A stretch of 64,000 nucleotides of DNA, from assembly GCA_045106735.1 (NCBI GenBank), contig JBGCEZ010000022.1, forward strand, positions 62,001-126,000. Reading direction: 5' to 3'. Positions 1 to 8,846 of the stretch are shown here, piece by piece. The stretch's first letter is position 1. The number at the start of each line of letters is the position of its first letter. A program made the position numbers and the translations under genes. The notes below the pieces were generated by a model, which was given only the letters and a program-made list of their open reading frames with translations, was not told the origin of the DNA and ran no database searches. This DNA is from JBGCEZ01 sp045106735. Its GTDB lineage: Bacteria > Planctomycetota > Phycisphaerae > Phycisphaerales > SM1A02.

Positions 1-20
1 TGCACCAAGAGTACCCCCAC

Positions 21-1940
21 ATGTCCCAAACACCACACCAGAGTGCTCGCGCGGCGATGGCCGCGATCGCCACGATCACCGCGTCCGCCACCATCCGCCC
101 CGCGTCGGCCGACCTCGATGGCTACTACTCCAGCCCGTCGGACTACGCAATCTCGTTGAGCCACATGCCTGACTTCGACCAACGCCGGCGGACCGATATC
201 CCCAATGGCATCCTCGGGCTGGCCAACGATGGCAACATGTACTGCGTGCCCACGAGCGTCCTCAACGTCGGGGCGTACCTGGGCATCCACGGCCATCCCG
301 ACGCGTTCCCGGGCAACGCGAACTGGCAGAGCCAAGCCGAGTACAACGAAGTCTCGCTCGCCCTCGCACTCCTCGGCGTGCTCGGCAACACGTCACCGAC
401 GGGCGGCACCAATCTCAACGGCATGCACACCCAGATGCAATACGTCGTGCCGCTCAACAAATTCACCGTCTCCACCCACGGATTCAGTGGCGTCGTCGGC
501 CCGAGTCCCACCCAGTTCGCCCAGTGGGCCATCAATGGCTCCGTCCTGGCGACGTGCCACGGTTGGTACGAACAGATCGGCTCGTCGTCCGGCATTCCAA
601 TTCTGCAACGAAACGGCGGCCATTGTCTTACGTACAACGGATCGTCGAATTCACTCTTCGACCAGACGATCAGCCTGCGCGATCCCGCCGACAGCAGCGG
701 ACTGTTCACCCAGTCTCCGTTCAACACGCGAACGTACGACTGGGAACCGATGCTCTACTTCCGAAACGGTGCGCCCAAGATCGGGACGCGCATTCTTGCT
801 TCGGCGAATGACGGAGCAATTCGCGTCCTGGACGGCTACTCGAAGGTGACACCGAAGATGGGTGTTTCCCTGACCCCGTTCGTACCGGACACCTCAATCA
901 CGATCACGATCGCCCCTGGCGCGTTCGGCGTTCCATCGCAGACGATCCTCGTGCCGAATCCGGCTGAATCGATCGTCGAAGATGTTGTCTTTGGCCCGGA
1001 CAACGATCGGGTCTACGGCGTCATCGCGGCAGCCGACGGATCGCGGCTGATCACGTGCACGCGTATCCACGACCCAGAGTGGCAGATCTTTGAGAACGTC
1101 CCATTGCCCGGACCGCAGCAGCTCTTGATCGCCGACGACCGGACGCTCTTGAGCGTCGGTGGCGGCAGCCTGACTCGATTCTTGGTCGACGTCGGCCCCG
1201 GCGACGAACCCGATGTCATTGGCGAACGCGCGGTACCGGAACGCGCGGTCATCCAGTGGGACGCGGCGAGCCAACGCATCGTTCTCTTCGATCCGAACGT
1301 GGCCGCCTTGAGCTTCATTTCGACCGACCTCGCCGAGGCGTCCCCGCCGCTCTTCGCCGACATGGACAGCATTGATGGCGAGGTCTCCATGGCCTGGGAC
1401 CACACACGCGGTTCGGCTTGGATCGTCAAGCCCGGATCCGATGCCCTGTTGCGACTGATTCCGCAACCCGAACTCGGCAAGGTAGACGTCGTCTCGCTCA
1501 CGCTCCAACCCGGGCTGGTTCCCGTGTCCGTCGGCGTCGACGACCTGGGACACGTGCTGGTCAGCGACGGCGAACGGTGGCATGAGTTCGCCCAGAACGA
1601 CTTCGGGGGATGGGTCCCGGCCCAGGATTCCTTCTTCGACGAGATGGCCGTCGGCCGGCGACCGTCGATCAGCCGCAGCCGCACGAACTGGAATGACGTC
1701 GTGTTCCCGCCGGAAGAGTGGATCAACGTGCTGCCGGAAGATTTCGCTGGCGGCATCGTCGACTGCCCCGCGGACCTTGATGGGGACGGTGAAGTCGGCT
1801 TCGGTGATGTACTGAACCTGCTCGCCGCGTGGGGCGCGTGCCCGGCCGGTTCGTTCTGCGAACCCGACTTGGATGTCTCCGGCGTGGTCGGGTTCCCCGA
1901 CTTGCTCATCCTGCTGGCCGACTTCGGCGACTGCGGGTAG
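21..1940 (+). CDS. Secreted C39-like/propeller/dockerin protein, paralog 1
   Basis: First of four tandem paralogs, 639 aa. A Sec-type signal (hydrophobic Ala/Ile-rich stretch ending near PASAD, residue 31) precedes a domain with the hallmarks of a C39-like papain-fold peptidase: Cys75 in MYCVPTSV, His201 in NGGHCLTY and Asp221 in LRDPAD. The middle (about 250-570) has short repeating beta-rich units such as FGPDNDRVYG, LIADDRTLLSVGGG and VDDLGHVLVSDG, suggesting a propeller. The last ~60 residues carry two Asp-rich EF-hand-like loops (ADLDGDGEVGFGD and PDLDVSGVVGFPD) separated by a Cys pair, the planctomycete GC-type dockerin pattern. Substrate and cleavage activity are not known; a non-catalytic binding role is possible. 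The start has only a weak upstream AAGAG. The gene begins 20 bases into the window, so upstream context is missing. Confidence 0.85.
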   Translation: MSQTPHQSARAAMAAIATITASATIRPASADLDGYYSSPSDYAISLSHMPDFDQRRRTDIPNGILGLANDGNMYCVPTSVLNVGAYLGIHGHPDAFPGNANWQSQAEYNEVSLALALLGVLGNTSPTGGTNLNGMHTQMQYVVPLNKFTVSTHGFSGVVGPSPTQFAQWAINGSVLATCHGWYEQIGSSSGIPILQRNGGHCLTYNGSSNSLFDQTISLRDPADSSGLFTQSPFNTRTYDWEPMLYFRNGAPKIGTRILASANDGAIRVLDGYSKVTPKMGVSLTPFVPDTSITITIAPGAFGVPSQTILVPNPAESIVEDVVFGPDNDRVYGVIAAADGSRLITCTRIHDPEWQIFENVPLPGPQQLLIADDRTLLSVGGGSLTRFLVDVGPGDEPDVIGERAVPERAVIQWDAASQRIVLFDPNVAALSFISTDLAEASPPLFADMDSIDGEVSMAWDHTRGSAWIVKPGSDALLRLIPQPELGKVDVVSLTLQPGLVPVSVGVDDLGHVLVSDGERWHEFAQNDFGGWVPAQDSFFDEMAVGRRPSISRSRTNWNDVVFPPEEWINVLPEDFAGGIVDCPADLDGDGEVGFGDVLNLLAAWGACPAGSFCEPDLDVSGVVGFPDLLILLADFGDCG

Positions 1941-1980
1941 GGCGACAATCGGCGTCGATCGAGCGATCTGCCCTTTATTC

Positions 1981-2180
1981 ATCGCCCCGGCCAGGTTTGA
2001 CAGCCCGTTGAAATCCCCTCTCCCGTCCTGAGCACGATCATTCCGCCCCTCAGTTTGTCGCCGAATCTCGGCGCAATCGAGTGGATATGCCTTCGATTCG
2101 GCTCCGCGCGAGGGAAGGAAGCAACGCACTCAGGACGAGACGGGCTTCTTCCACGGGCGGTTGACCTCGGCCGGGGCGAT
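1981..2180 (+). terminator. Terminator-like hairpin of paralog 1, split by an inserted element
   Basis: The complementary 12-mers ATCGCCCCGGCC (1981-1992) and GGCCGGGGCGAT (2169-2180) match exactly the two arms of the intact hairpin after paralog 2, but here they are 176 bases apart. Removing 2002-2160 plus one copy of the flanking TTGAC restores a loop almost the same as that of the paralog 2 hairpin. The element therefore appears to have landed in the loop of a pre-existing terminator. Confidence 0.6.
2002..2160 (+). mobile_element. Foldback (MITE-like) element, copy A
   Basis: The element is about 159 bp and is flanked by the 5-bp direct repeat TTGAC (1997-2001 and 2161-2165). Its ends are imperfect inverted repeats: 2003-2032 and 2129-2158 match at 22 of 30 positions when one is reverse-complemented (GCCCGTTGAA against GCCCGTGGAA at the tips; CGTCCTGAG at the inner end). 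Inside are two further small stems, CGCCGA/TCGGCG around 2060-2074 and ATCGA/TCGAT around 2076-2097. A homologous copy is at 45139-45292 with collinear identical blocks (CCTGAGCACG, ATCGAGTG, ATGCCTTCGA, GGCTCCGCGCGAGGGA) at nearly identical spacing. No coding capacity is seen. It could be a non-autonomous transposable element or a structured RNA gene. Confidence 0.65.
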
Positions 2181-2361
2181 TGCGCGTCGGCGGCGTGGCG
2201 GAACTCGCTCACTGAACCTCTCCACCCGGGGTCCGACTCACATTTGCCCGAATTCGTGTGTCGGGTCGGCGGCCTCGGTGCCGGGCCTTGTGGGATCTCG
2301 GTCGTCGGACACGCCGACGCCTTTGCCCTCGCAACCCTTGGAATCCTTGGAACCATCGCCC

Positions 2362-4275
2362 ATGCATCATTCATCGACCGCCTCGCGGCGGCCAGCACTC
2401 CGCCTGGCCGCGCCGGTACTCGCGGCATCCTTCTTGGCCACGGCCCCGGCATGGGCCGACGTCGAAGGGAACTGGGTCAGCCCGTCCGAGTTCACGATCT
2501 TCCTCAGTCACATGCCCGACTTCGACCAGATGCGCATGGAGGGTCCGGGGATTGCGGGCCTGCCGAACGAAGGCGTCATGTATTGCGTTCCAACCAGTGT
2601 GATGAATCTGGGCGGCTACATCGCGCGGCACGGACATCCGAGCGCCCTCCCCGGCGATCGCAATTGGCAAGCACCGGGGAACTACAACCTGGCGACTCAA
2701 GCGCTGGCCACTCTCGGCAGTGTGGGCGGGACCGACCCACGGACAGGAACCGGACTGAATGGCATGCGCATCCAAGCCGAGTTCAGCGTCCCGTTGGAGA
2801 AGTTCACGGTGTCAACCCACGGCTACTCCGGTGATACCTTTGCCGGCGTCCCCGACTTTGCCCGATGGGTCAATGAAGGGTCATTGATCTCTCTGTGTCA
2901 CGGCTGGTACTCCGAAGTTGGACACATCGATGGCGTGCCGATTCTCTTCCGAGAAGGCGGTCATTGCCTGACGTTCCAGTCGGCATTCAAGTCACTCTTT
3001 GGCCAAGGCCTCGGACTCCGCGATCCCGCGGATGGCGGGAGCCGACTGACGCAATCGACGTTCCGAACCAACGCGTACGGCTGGGAACAGATTCTGGCGT
3101 ACGCGAACGCCGGCCCGAAGCTCTTCACCCGCATTGAACCGATCAATGGCGACGACACGATCTATCGAGTGATCGACGGATACTGCAAGATCACCCCGAA
3201 GATGGGCGTGAGCTTCACCTCGGACAACATCATTGCCGTGGCCATCGGCGAAGGCGCGTACGACTTTCCGGCATCGAACGACGCACTGAACCCGCCGGAA
3301 GATGCCACGATCACCGCGGTCGCGTTCGGTCCCGACAACGATCGAATCTACGCCAGCTTCGAGATGGCCAATGGTGACATCATTGGTGCGTGCACCCAGC
3401 TGACGGCACCGAACTGGCAGCTGTTCGAAGACATCCCACTGCCGGGCGCGACGCAACTTGTCTTCGGTGACGATCGCTCGATGTACACCATTGGCGGCGG
3501 CGAGATCTTCCGGCTCCGCGTGGACGTACCGGCCGGCCAGGGACCGGAGCTCATCGGTGCCCGCGATGTCGGGGAGCGGGCCGTGCTTGACTTCGATCCC
3601 GGCAACGCCCGGCTCGTCCTCTTGGACCCCGATGCTTCCACGCTGACGTTCTTGCCCGATCACCTGGACGGCGACGTCTCCCCGATCTCGATCCCGTTGG
3701 ATCCGTTCGCCGGCGACGTCAAGATGGCTTGGGATCACACCCGGGACCGGGCCTGGATGACCAAGCCAGGCAGCGACGCCTTGATTCAGATCGTGCCGGT
3801 GGCCGGCGCGGGAGAAGCACTGATCGTTTCATTGGTCGCTCCGAACGGAATCACGCCGGTCGACATCGACGTGGATGACCAGGGCCACCTGCTCATCAGT
3901 GATGGACAAACCTGGCACGAGTACAAGCTCCGCGACGACGGCACGTGGGCGGCCCAGGCCGATTCGTTCGCCCATGGTCTCTCGGTCGGGCAGTCGCCTT
4001 CGATCAGCCGCAGCCGAACGAACTGGAATCCCATCGACTTTCCGGAAGACCAGTGGAGAAGCGTGCTTCCCGACACGTTCGGCCCGAGTGTCATCGACTG
4101 CGCCGCAGATCTGGACGGAGACCGATTGGTCGGCTTCACGGATCTGCTGAACCTCCTTGCCACCTGGGGCCCCTGCCCGGCCGGCGCGTTCTGTGACGCC
4201 GACCTCGATGCCAACGGCTCCGTGGACTTCGCTGACTTGCTCGCGCTGCTCGCGGCGTTCGGCGAGTGTGCGTAA
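2362..4275 (+). CDS. Secreted C39-like/propeller/dockerin protein, paralog 2
   Basis: 637 aa, clearly homologous over its whole length to the neighbours at 21, 4600 and 6805. The ATG at 2362 gives a standard signal peptide (RRPALRLAAPVLAASFLA, cleavage likely after PAWA). The putative catalytic Cys (MYCVPTSV), His (GGHCLTF) and Asp (LRDPAD) are all present. The propeller-like middle contains MAWDHTRDRAWMTKPGSDAL and VDDQGHLLISDG. The C-terminus has the two dockerin-like loops ADLDGDRLVGFTD and ADLDANGSVDFAD. Upstream in-frame codons exist back to 2161, but they lie in the inserted element and would lack a signal peptide, so they were not used. An intact hairpin follows the stop. Confidence 0.87.
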   Translation: MHHSSTASRRPALRLAAPVLAASFLATAPAWADVEGNWVSPSEFTIFLSHMPDFDQMRMEGPGIAGLPNEGVMYCVPTSVMNLGGYIARHGHPSALPGDRNWQAPGNYNLATQALATLGSVGGTDPRTGTGLNGMRIQAEFSVPLEKFTVSTHGYSGDTFAGVPDFARWVNEGSLISLCHGWYSEVGHIDGVPILFREGGHCLTFQSAFKSLFGQGLGLRDPADGGSRLTQSTFRTNAYGWEQILAYANAGPKLFTRIEPINGDDTIYRVIDGYCKITPKMGVSFTSDNIIAVAIGEGAYDFPASNDALNPPEDATITAVAFGPDNDRIYASFEMANGDIIGACTQLTAPNWQLFEDIPLPGATQLVFGDDRSMYTIGGGEIFRLRVDVPAGQGPELIGARDVGERAVLDFDPGNARLVLLDPDASTLTFLPDHLDGDVSPISIPLDPFAGDVKMAWDHTRDRAWMTKPGSDALIQIVPVAGAGEALIVSLVAPNGITPVDIDVDDQGHLLISDGQTWHEYKLRDDGTWAAQADSFAHGLSVGQSPSISRSRTNWNPIDFPEDQWRSVLPDTFGPSVIDCAADLDGDRLVGFTDLLNLLATWGPCPAGAFCDADLDANGSVDFADLLALLAAFGECA

Positions 4276-4380
4276 CCAAGACCGCGGTGACGAGCGACCG
4301 CACCTCCGCGTGATCGCGATCGTGCGGGCCGAGCCCGCCACGGAGTGCGGCCCGTCCACCTCGCGTCCCCATGAACGTTC

Positions 4381-4418
4381 ATCGCCCCGGCCCAGGTTCA
4401 CGCCTCGGCCGGGGCGAT
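4381..4418 (+). terminator. Intact GC-rich hairpin after paralog 2
   Basis: The perfect 12-bp stem ATCGCCCCGGCC (4381-4392) / GGCCGGGGCGAT (4407-4418) has a 14-base loop and is followed by TCTTCTT. It lies about 105 bases downstream of the paralog 2 stop and belongs to the same hairpin family as those after paralogs 1, 3 and 4. Confidence 0.6.
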
Positions 4419-4599
4419 TCTTCTTGGAAGCTTCAGCCGCGCGGGATGCCGCGAAGACCACCGTTGATCCGCCGCAATGCAGCAAGTTTCACCGTCGGGC
4501 GCCGATCGCCGCCGACGGGTTGCGAGTGCCGGCGGCGAAGCAGATCCAATCGCGCACGCTCGCCGGCTTCTTCCGCACCACCCCAAGGAGGGCACTGCC

Positions 4600-6498
4600 A
4601 TGCATCCTCGACCCACTCCGATGATGACCGGCGCCGCGGCGTTGGCGGCGGCCACGGTTCTCGCCACGCCCGTTTCGGCCGACGTGAACGGCAATTGGAT
4701 CAGCCCGAGCGAGTTTTCCGTCTGGCTGACCCACATGCCGGACTTCGATCAGATTCGCGAGTCGGCGTTCGCCATGCCCGGCTTGCCCAACGACGGAATG
4801 AGCTACTGCGCCCCAACGTGCGTGCTCAACCTCAGCGCGTACGTCGCCCTCCACGGCCATCCAACTTCATTTCCCGGGGCGGAGGACTGGCAGTCGCAAA
4901 CCCACTATGAAACGGCCACGTTCGCCCTGCAGCAGCTCGGGGTCATCGGCAACACCGATCCGTTCCTTGGCACGACCCACGCCGGCATCCTGGCCCAGGC
5001 CCAGTTCTCCCTGCCAATAGACCGGTTCACCGTCACCGTGGACACATTCGGCACCTTGCCCACCGCCGGCATCCCCGACTTCGCCCGCTGGGTGCGCGAC
5101 GGTTCGCTCGTGTCGTTCTTCCACGGGTGGTACAACTGGATCGGAGAGATCAACGGGGTCCCGGTGCTCGAAGCAACGACCGCGCACTGCCTGACGTTCC
5201 GCGGAGCCAACGCATCCGTCTTCGATGCACTTCTCTTCGCCGGCGACCCGGCCGACGACGCCGAGGGTTTCTCTCAATCGACGTTCAGCACGCGGATCTA
5301 CGACTGGTCTTCACCGGTCGTCATCGCCAACGGGGTGCCGCGCTCGGCCAATCGGATCAAGCCGGCGAATCAGGACGAAGCCGTCTGGCGACTCATCGAC
5401 GGATACTGCAAGGTCACGCCCAAAATGGGCGTCAGCTTGACCGACTTCAACGCCCTGACCGTGCAGGTTGCCGACGGCCCCGCCGATTCCCCGGCGACCT
5501 TGATCGAGGTCCTCCCACCGGAAAATCGGGTCTTGGAGGCCGCCACGTTCGGCCCGGCCAATGATCGGCTTTACGTGATTCTGCGTGGAGCGACCGGCCA
5601 GTTCTTCCCCGCGTGCCGCGCCTTGCATGATCTGGACTGGCGCGAGTTCCTGGACATTCCCCTGCCGGGCCCGTCGGACATGTTCTTCGGCGACGACCGC
5701 AGCATGTACACGATCGGCGGAGGCGAGATCTCTCGAATCTTGTTTGATGTTCCCGATGGAGCGGAGCCCAAGCTGATCGGTTCGCGCGAAGTTGGCCAGC
5801 GCGCGGTGGCGGACTTCGATTCCGATACCGATCGAGTAGTGCTGTTTGATCCGGCCGTACCACTGCTCCGCATGCTCCCGCCCGACCTGAACGGCGACCC
5901 CGTCAACTTCGAGATGGCGCTCGGCGCACTGGAAGGTGACGTGCGGATGGCCTGGGATGCCACCCGTACGTGTGCATGGGCAACCAAACCCGGCTCGGAG
6001 ACCTTTCTCCAGATCATCCCCTCGGCCGCCGGCGGCATCGCCCAGGTCGCGTTTCATGTGCTGCCCGATGGGATGCTGCCGGTGGATATTGATGTTGACG
6101 ACCAGGGCCACCTGTTCGTCAGCGACGGCGGCAAGTGGTACGAGTTCGCCCAGGACAGCAACGGCGACTGGAAGGCACAGGAAGGCTCCTTCATCCATGG
6201 CCAGCCGATCGGAACGCGGCCGGTAGTCAGCCGAAGTCGGACGAATTGGGATCCCGATGTGCACTCACTGCGTCAGCAGCAGCATGTACCGCCGACGAGC
6301 TTTGGCGTGGAGTTGCTCGACTGCCCCGCGGACCTGGACGCCGATCGCGCGGTGGGCTTCGCCGACCTCCTGGCCCTCCTGGCAACCTGGGGACCGTGTC
6401 CGACGGGCGAATTCTGCGATGCCGACCTCGACTTCGATGGCACCGTGAACTTCGCGGACCTCCTGGCTTTGCTTGCGGCCTTTGGCGATTGCCCATGA
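4600..6498 (+). CDS. Secreted C39-like/propeller/dockerin protein, paralog 3
   Basis: 632 aa. The start is set by AAGGAGG eight bases upstream of the ATG at 4600 and by the signal peptide it produces (MMTGAAALAAATVLATPVSA). It has the same three-part design as its neighbours. It is the most divergent copy at the putative active site: the Cys motif reads SYCAPTCVLN, the His motif is TAHCLTF instead of GGHCLTF, and the Asp motif is AGDPADD. The insertion HSLRQQQHVPPTS replaces the FPEDQWRSVLPDT type segment just before the dockerin-like tail (ADLDADRAVGFAD, ADLDFDGTVNFAD). The three catalytic-type residues remain, so activity, if any, could be retained. Confidence 0.86.
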   Translation: MHPRPTPMMTGAAALAAATVLATPVSADVNGNWISPSEFSVWLTHMPDFDQIRESAFAMPGLPNDGMSYCAPTCVLNLSAYVALHGHPTSFPGAEDWQSQTHYETATFALQQLGVIGNTDPFLGTTHAGILAQAQFSLPIDRFTVTVDTFGTLPTAGIPDFARWVRDGSLVSFFHGWYNWIGEINGVPVLEATTAHCLTFRGANASVFDALLFAGDPADDAEGFSQSTFSTRIYDWSSPVVIANGVPRSANRIKPANQDEAVWRLIDGYCKVTPKMGVSLTDFNALTVQVADGPADSPATLIEVLPPENRVLEAATFGPANDRLYVILRGATGQFFPACRALHDLDWREFLDIPLPGPSDMFFGDDRSMYTIGGGEISRILFDVPDGAEPKLIGSREVGQRAVADFDSDTDRVVLFDPAVPLLRMLPPDLNGDPVNFEMALGALEGDVRMAWDATRTCAWATKPGSETFLQIIPSAAGGIAQVAFHVLPDGMLPVDIDVDDQGHLFVSDGGKWYEFAQDSNGDWKAQEGSFIHGQPIGTRPVVSRSRTNWDPDVHSLRQQQHVPPTSFGVELLDCPADLDADRAVGFADLLALLATWGPCPTGEFCDADLDFDGTVNFADLLALLAAFGDCP

Positions 6499-6540
6499 TG
6501 GCGTGACGCACCGCCGGCCGAACCCCGGCCGCCCACGATG

Positions 6541-6586
6541 GATGCCCGCCCCGCGCCGTGTCATGTACTCGGCCGGGGCGGTCATC
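6541..6586 (+). terminator. Degenerate hairpin after paralog 3
   Basis: An imperfect inverted repeat (left arm around 6541-6557, right arm around 6571-6586) with the core CCGCCCCG/CGGGGCGG. It is located like the hairpins after paralogs 2 and 4 and is a weaker version of the same structure. Confidence 0.45.
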
Positions 6587-6804
6587 GTTGGGGCGGATGC
6601 GGGCTCAGCCGCCCCGGAAGGCCGGTTCAACGGGCCCGAAGGCCAGATCGCCGCTTGGCCCGACATCCAAACTCCCAACAAATCCCGAGATCAACTGTCG
6701 GGCCAACCGCCCGGGCGACGGGATCCGGGCATCGCCAACTCTGGTGAGCGACCTCCGCCTCGGAGGGGGCTGTTTCTGTCACTCCTGAGGGGATCGCACC
6801 TCCC

Positions 6805-8700
6805 ATGATCGCCACATCCACTCGACGCCGGGCCTTGCCGCTCGGCCTCCTCGCTTCCACCGTTCTCGCCACGCCGGCCCTCGCCGATGTGAACGGCAAC
6901 TGGGTCAGCGAGAACGAATTCACCATCTCCCTGAGCAACATGCCGGACTTCGATCAGCTCCGAGTGGCCGCCCCCGGCGTGCTCGGGCTCCCGAACAACG
7001 GCAACGCCTACTGCGTTCCGACGTGCGTCCTCAACCTCGGTGCCTACATCGCCCGGCATGGCCACCCGGACGCCCTCCCCGGAGACGAGAACTGGCAGTC
7101 GCAGGCCAACTACAACGACGCAACGATCGCCCTGACCACCCTCGGCGTCGTCGGCAACACATCCCCGACCACGGGGACGAACGTCTACGGCCAGTTCATG
7201 CAGACGAGGTTCGCCGTTCCCCTCGACCGGTTCGTTGTCTCGTCGCACATCTTCGACGGATTCGTCTTTGCAGACATCCCGAACTTCGCCCGCTGGGTCA
7301 ACGAAGGCTCGCTCATCTCGTTCACCCACGGGTGGTACAACCAAGATGGCACCATCAACGGCGTGCCCAACCTCTCCCGGAACGGCGGACATTGCCTGAC
7401 GTTCCAGGGAGCGGGCCGATCGCTCTTCTCCCAGTTCTTGTCCATCCGTGACCCGGCCGACAACGCCCAGGCCACCACCCAGTCGACGTTCACCAGTCGC
7501 GTGTACGACTGGGAAGAGCAGGTGATGTACCTCAACGGGAACCTGAGGGTCGGCACCCGGATCGAGCCCATCAACGGGGACGACTCGTTCTGGCGGGTCA
7601 TCGATTCGTACACCAAGGTGACGCCGAAGATGGGCGTGAGCCTGACCGAAGACAACATCGTGCTCGTCGCCGTCGCCGACGGCACCTACGGATTCGCGGC
7701 CAGTGACCTGGAACTCGCGTCACCCGACCAGTCGGTCATCGAAGCCGTCGCCTTCGGTCCCGACAACGACCGGCTGTACGCCACCGTTCGACTGGACGAC
7801 GGCACCGTCGTGGCCGCCTGCACGACCATCCGCGATCCGGAATGGGTGCTCTTTGAGAATCTGCCGCTGCCCGGACCGTCGACGATCGTCTTCGGCGACG
7901 ACCGCACGATGTACACCGTCGGCGAAGGCGAGATCTTCCGTATTCTGCTGAACACCGAGAGCGGAGCACCGGAACTCATCGGCGCCCGCGATGTTCCCGA
8001 GCGCGCGCTGATCGCGTTCGACTCGGCGACCGACCGCGTCATCATGTTCGACCCCGAAACGCCGACGCTGAGCCTGTTGCCCGATCACCTCGATGGCGAC
8101 ATCATCAGCCTGCCCGTCCCGATCGGACCGCTGGCCGGCGACGTGGACATGGCCTGGGATGACACGCGGGGTGCCGCGTGGGTGCACAAGCCGGGCAGTG
8201 ACACGCTGCTCAAGATCACGCCGGTGGCTGGCGCCGGCGTGCCGCTCGTGGAGAGTCTGGTCATCCCCGACGGCATCCTCCCGGTGGACGTCGAGGTGGA
8301 CGATCAGGGCCACCTGCTCGTGAGCGATGGGAGCAAGTGGTACGAGTTCTCTGAGAGTGCGAACGGTGATTTCGTCGCGGAAGAGGGATCCTTCATTCAC
8401 GGCAAGATCGTCGGCCGAGACCCGCAGATCAGCCGGAGCCGAACCAATTGGAATCCCGTCGACTTCCCGGACGAGCAATGGCAGAACGTGCTGCCGCAGA
8501 CATTCGGGCCCGGCATCGCCGACTGCCTTGGCGACTTTGACATCGACGGCGAGATCGGATTCTCTGACCTGCTGACCTTGCTCGCCGCCTGGGGCCCCTG
8601 CCCGGCTGGCGCGTTCTGCGACGCCGACCTGGACGCCAGTGGAGCGGTTGACTTCGCTGACCTGCTGTCCCTGCTCGCCGCCTTCGGCGACTGCCCGTGA
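6805..8700 (+). CDS. Secreted C39-like/propeller/dockerin protein, paralog 4
   Basis: 631 aa. Signal peptide RRRALPLGLLASTVLATPALA is followed by the conserved start of the mature domain (DVNGNWVSENEF). The C39-like residues are intact: Cys in AYCVPTCVLN, His in GGHCLTF and Asp in IRDPAD. The middle beta-rich region keeps FGPDNDRLYA, FGDDRTMYTVGEGE, MAWDDTRGAAWVHKPGSD and VDDQGHLLVSDG. The tail has the two dockerin-like loops (GDFDIDGEIGFSD, ADLDASGAVDFAD). It is the last gene of the tandem array and faces dnaK across a strong shared hairpin. A purine-rich GAGGGG lies about 15 bases upstream of the ATG, further than usual. Confidence 0.87.
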   Translation: MIATSTRRRALPLGLLASTVLATPALADVNGNWVSENEFTISLSNMPDFDQLRVAAPGVLGLPNNGNAYCVPTCVLNLGAYIARHGHPDALPGDENWQSQANYNDATIALTTLGVVGNTSPTTGTNVYGQFMQTRFAVPLDRFVVSSHIFDGFVFADIPNFARWVNEGSLISFTHGWYNQDGTINGVPNLSRNGGHCLTFQGAGRSLFSQFLSIRDPADNAQATTQSTFTSRVYDWEEQVMYLNGNLRVGTRIEPINGDDSFWRVIDSYTKVTPKMGVSLTEDNIVLVAVADGTYGFAASDLELASPDQSVIEAVAFGPDNDRLYATVRLDDGTVVAACTTIRDPEWVLFENLPLPGPSTIVFGDDRTMYTVGEGEIFRILLNTESGAPELIGARDVPERALIAFDSATDRVIMFDPETPTLSLLPDHLDGDIISLPVPIGPLAGDVDMAWDDTRGAAWVHKPGSDTLLKITPVAGAGVPLVESLVIPDGILPVDVEVDDQGHLLVSDGSKWYEFSESANGDFVAEEGSFIHGKIVGRDPQISRSRTNWNPVDFPDEQWQNVLPQTFGPGIADCLGDFDIDGEIGFSDLLTLLAAWGPCPAGAFCDADLDASGAVDFADLLSLLAAFGDCP

Positions 8701-8747
8701 TGGAATGACGACGACGCACCCCGCGTCGAACGCCGCCGAATGCAACA

Positions 8748-8783
8748 CCGCCCCGGCTGAGGAAGCATCCTCAGCCGGGGCGG
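8748..8783. terminator. Bidirectional hairpin between paralog 4 and dnaK
   Basis: A perfect 16-bp stem (8748-8763 with 8768-8783) with loop AGCA sits between the converging genes. There is no clear T run on either side, so it may act as a factor-assisted or bidirectional terminator. It is the strongest member of the hairpin family in this array. Confidence 0.65.
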
Positions 8784-8846
8784 CTGCATTTCCGAGGGAG
8801 TTGATTCAGTGATGCGCGGGAGCGGGACGGGCGCGCCCCGCCGGCA

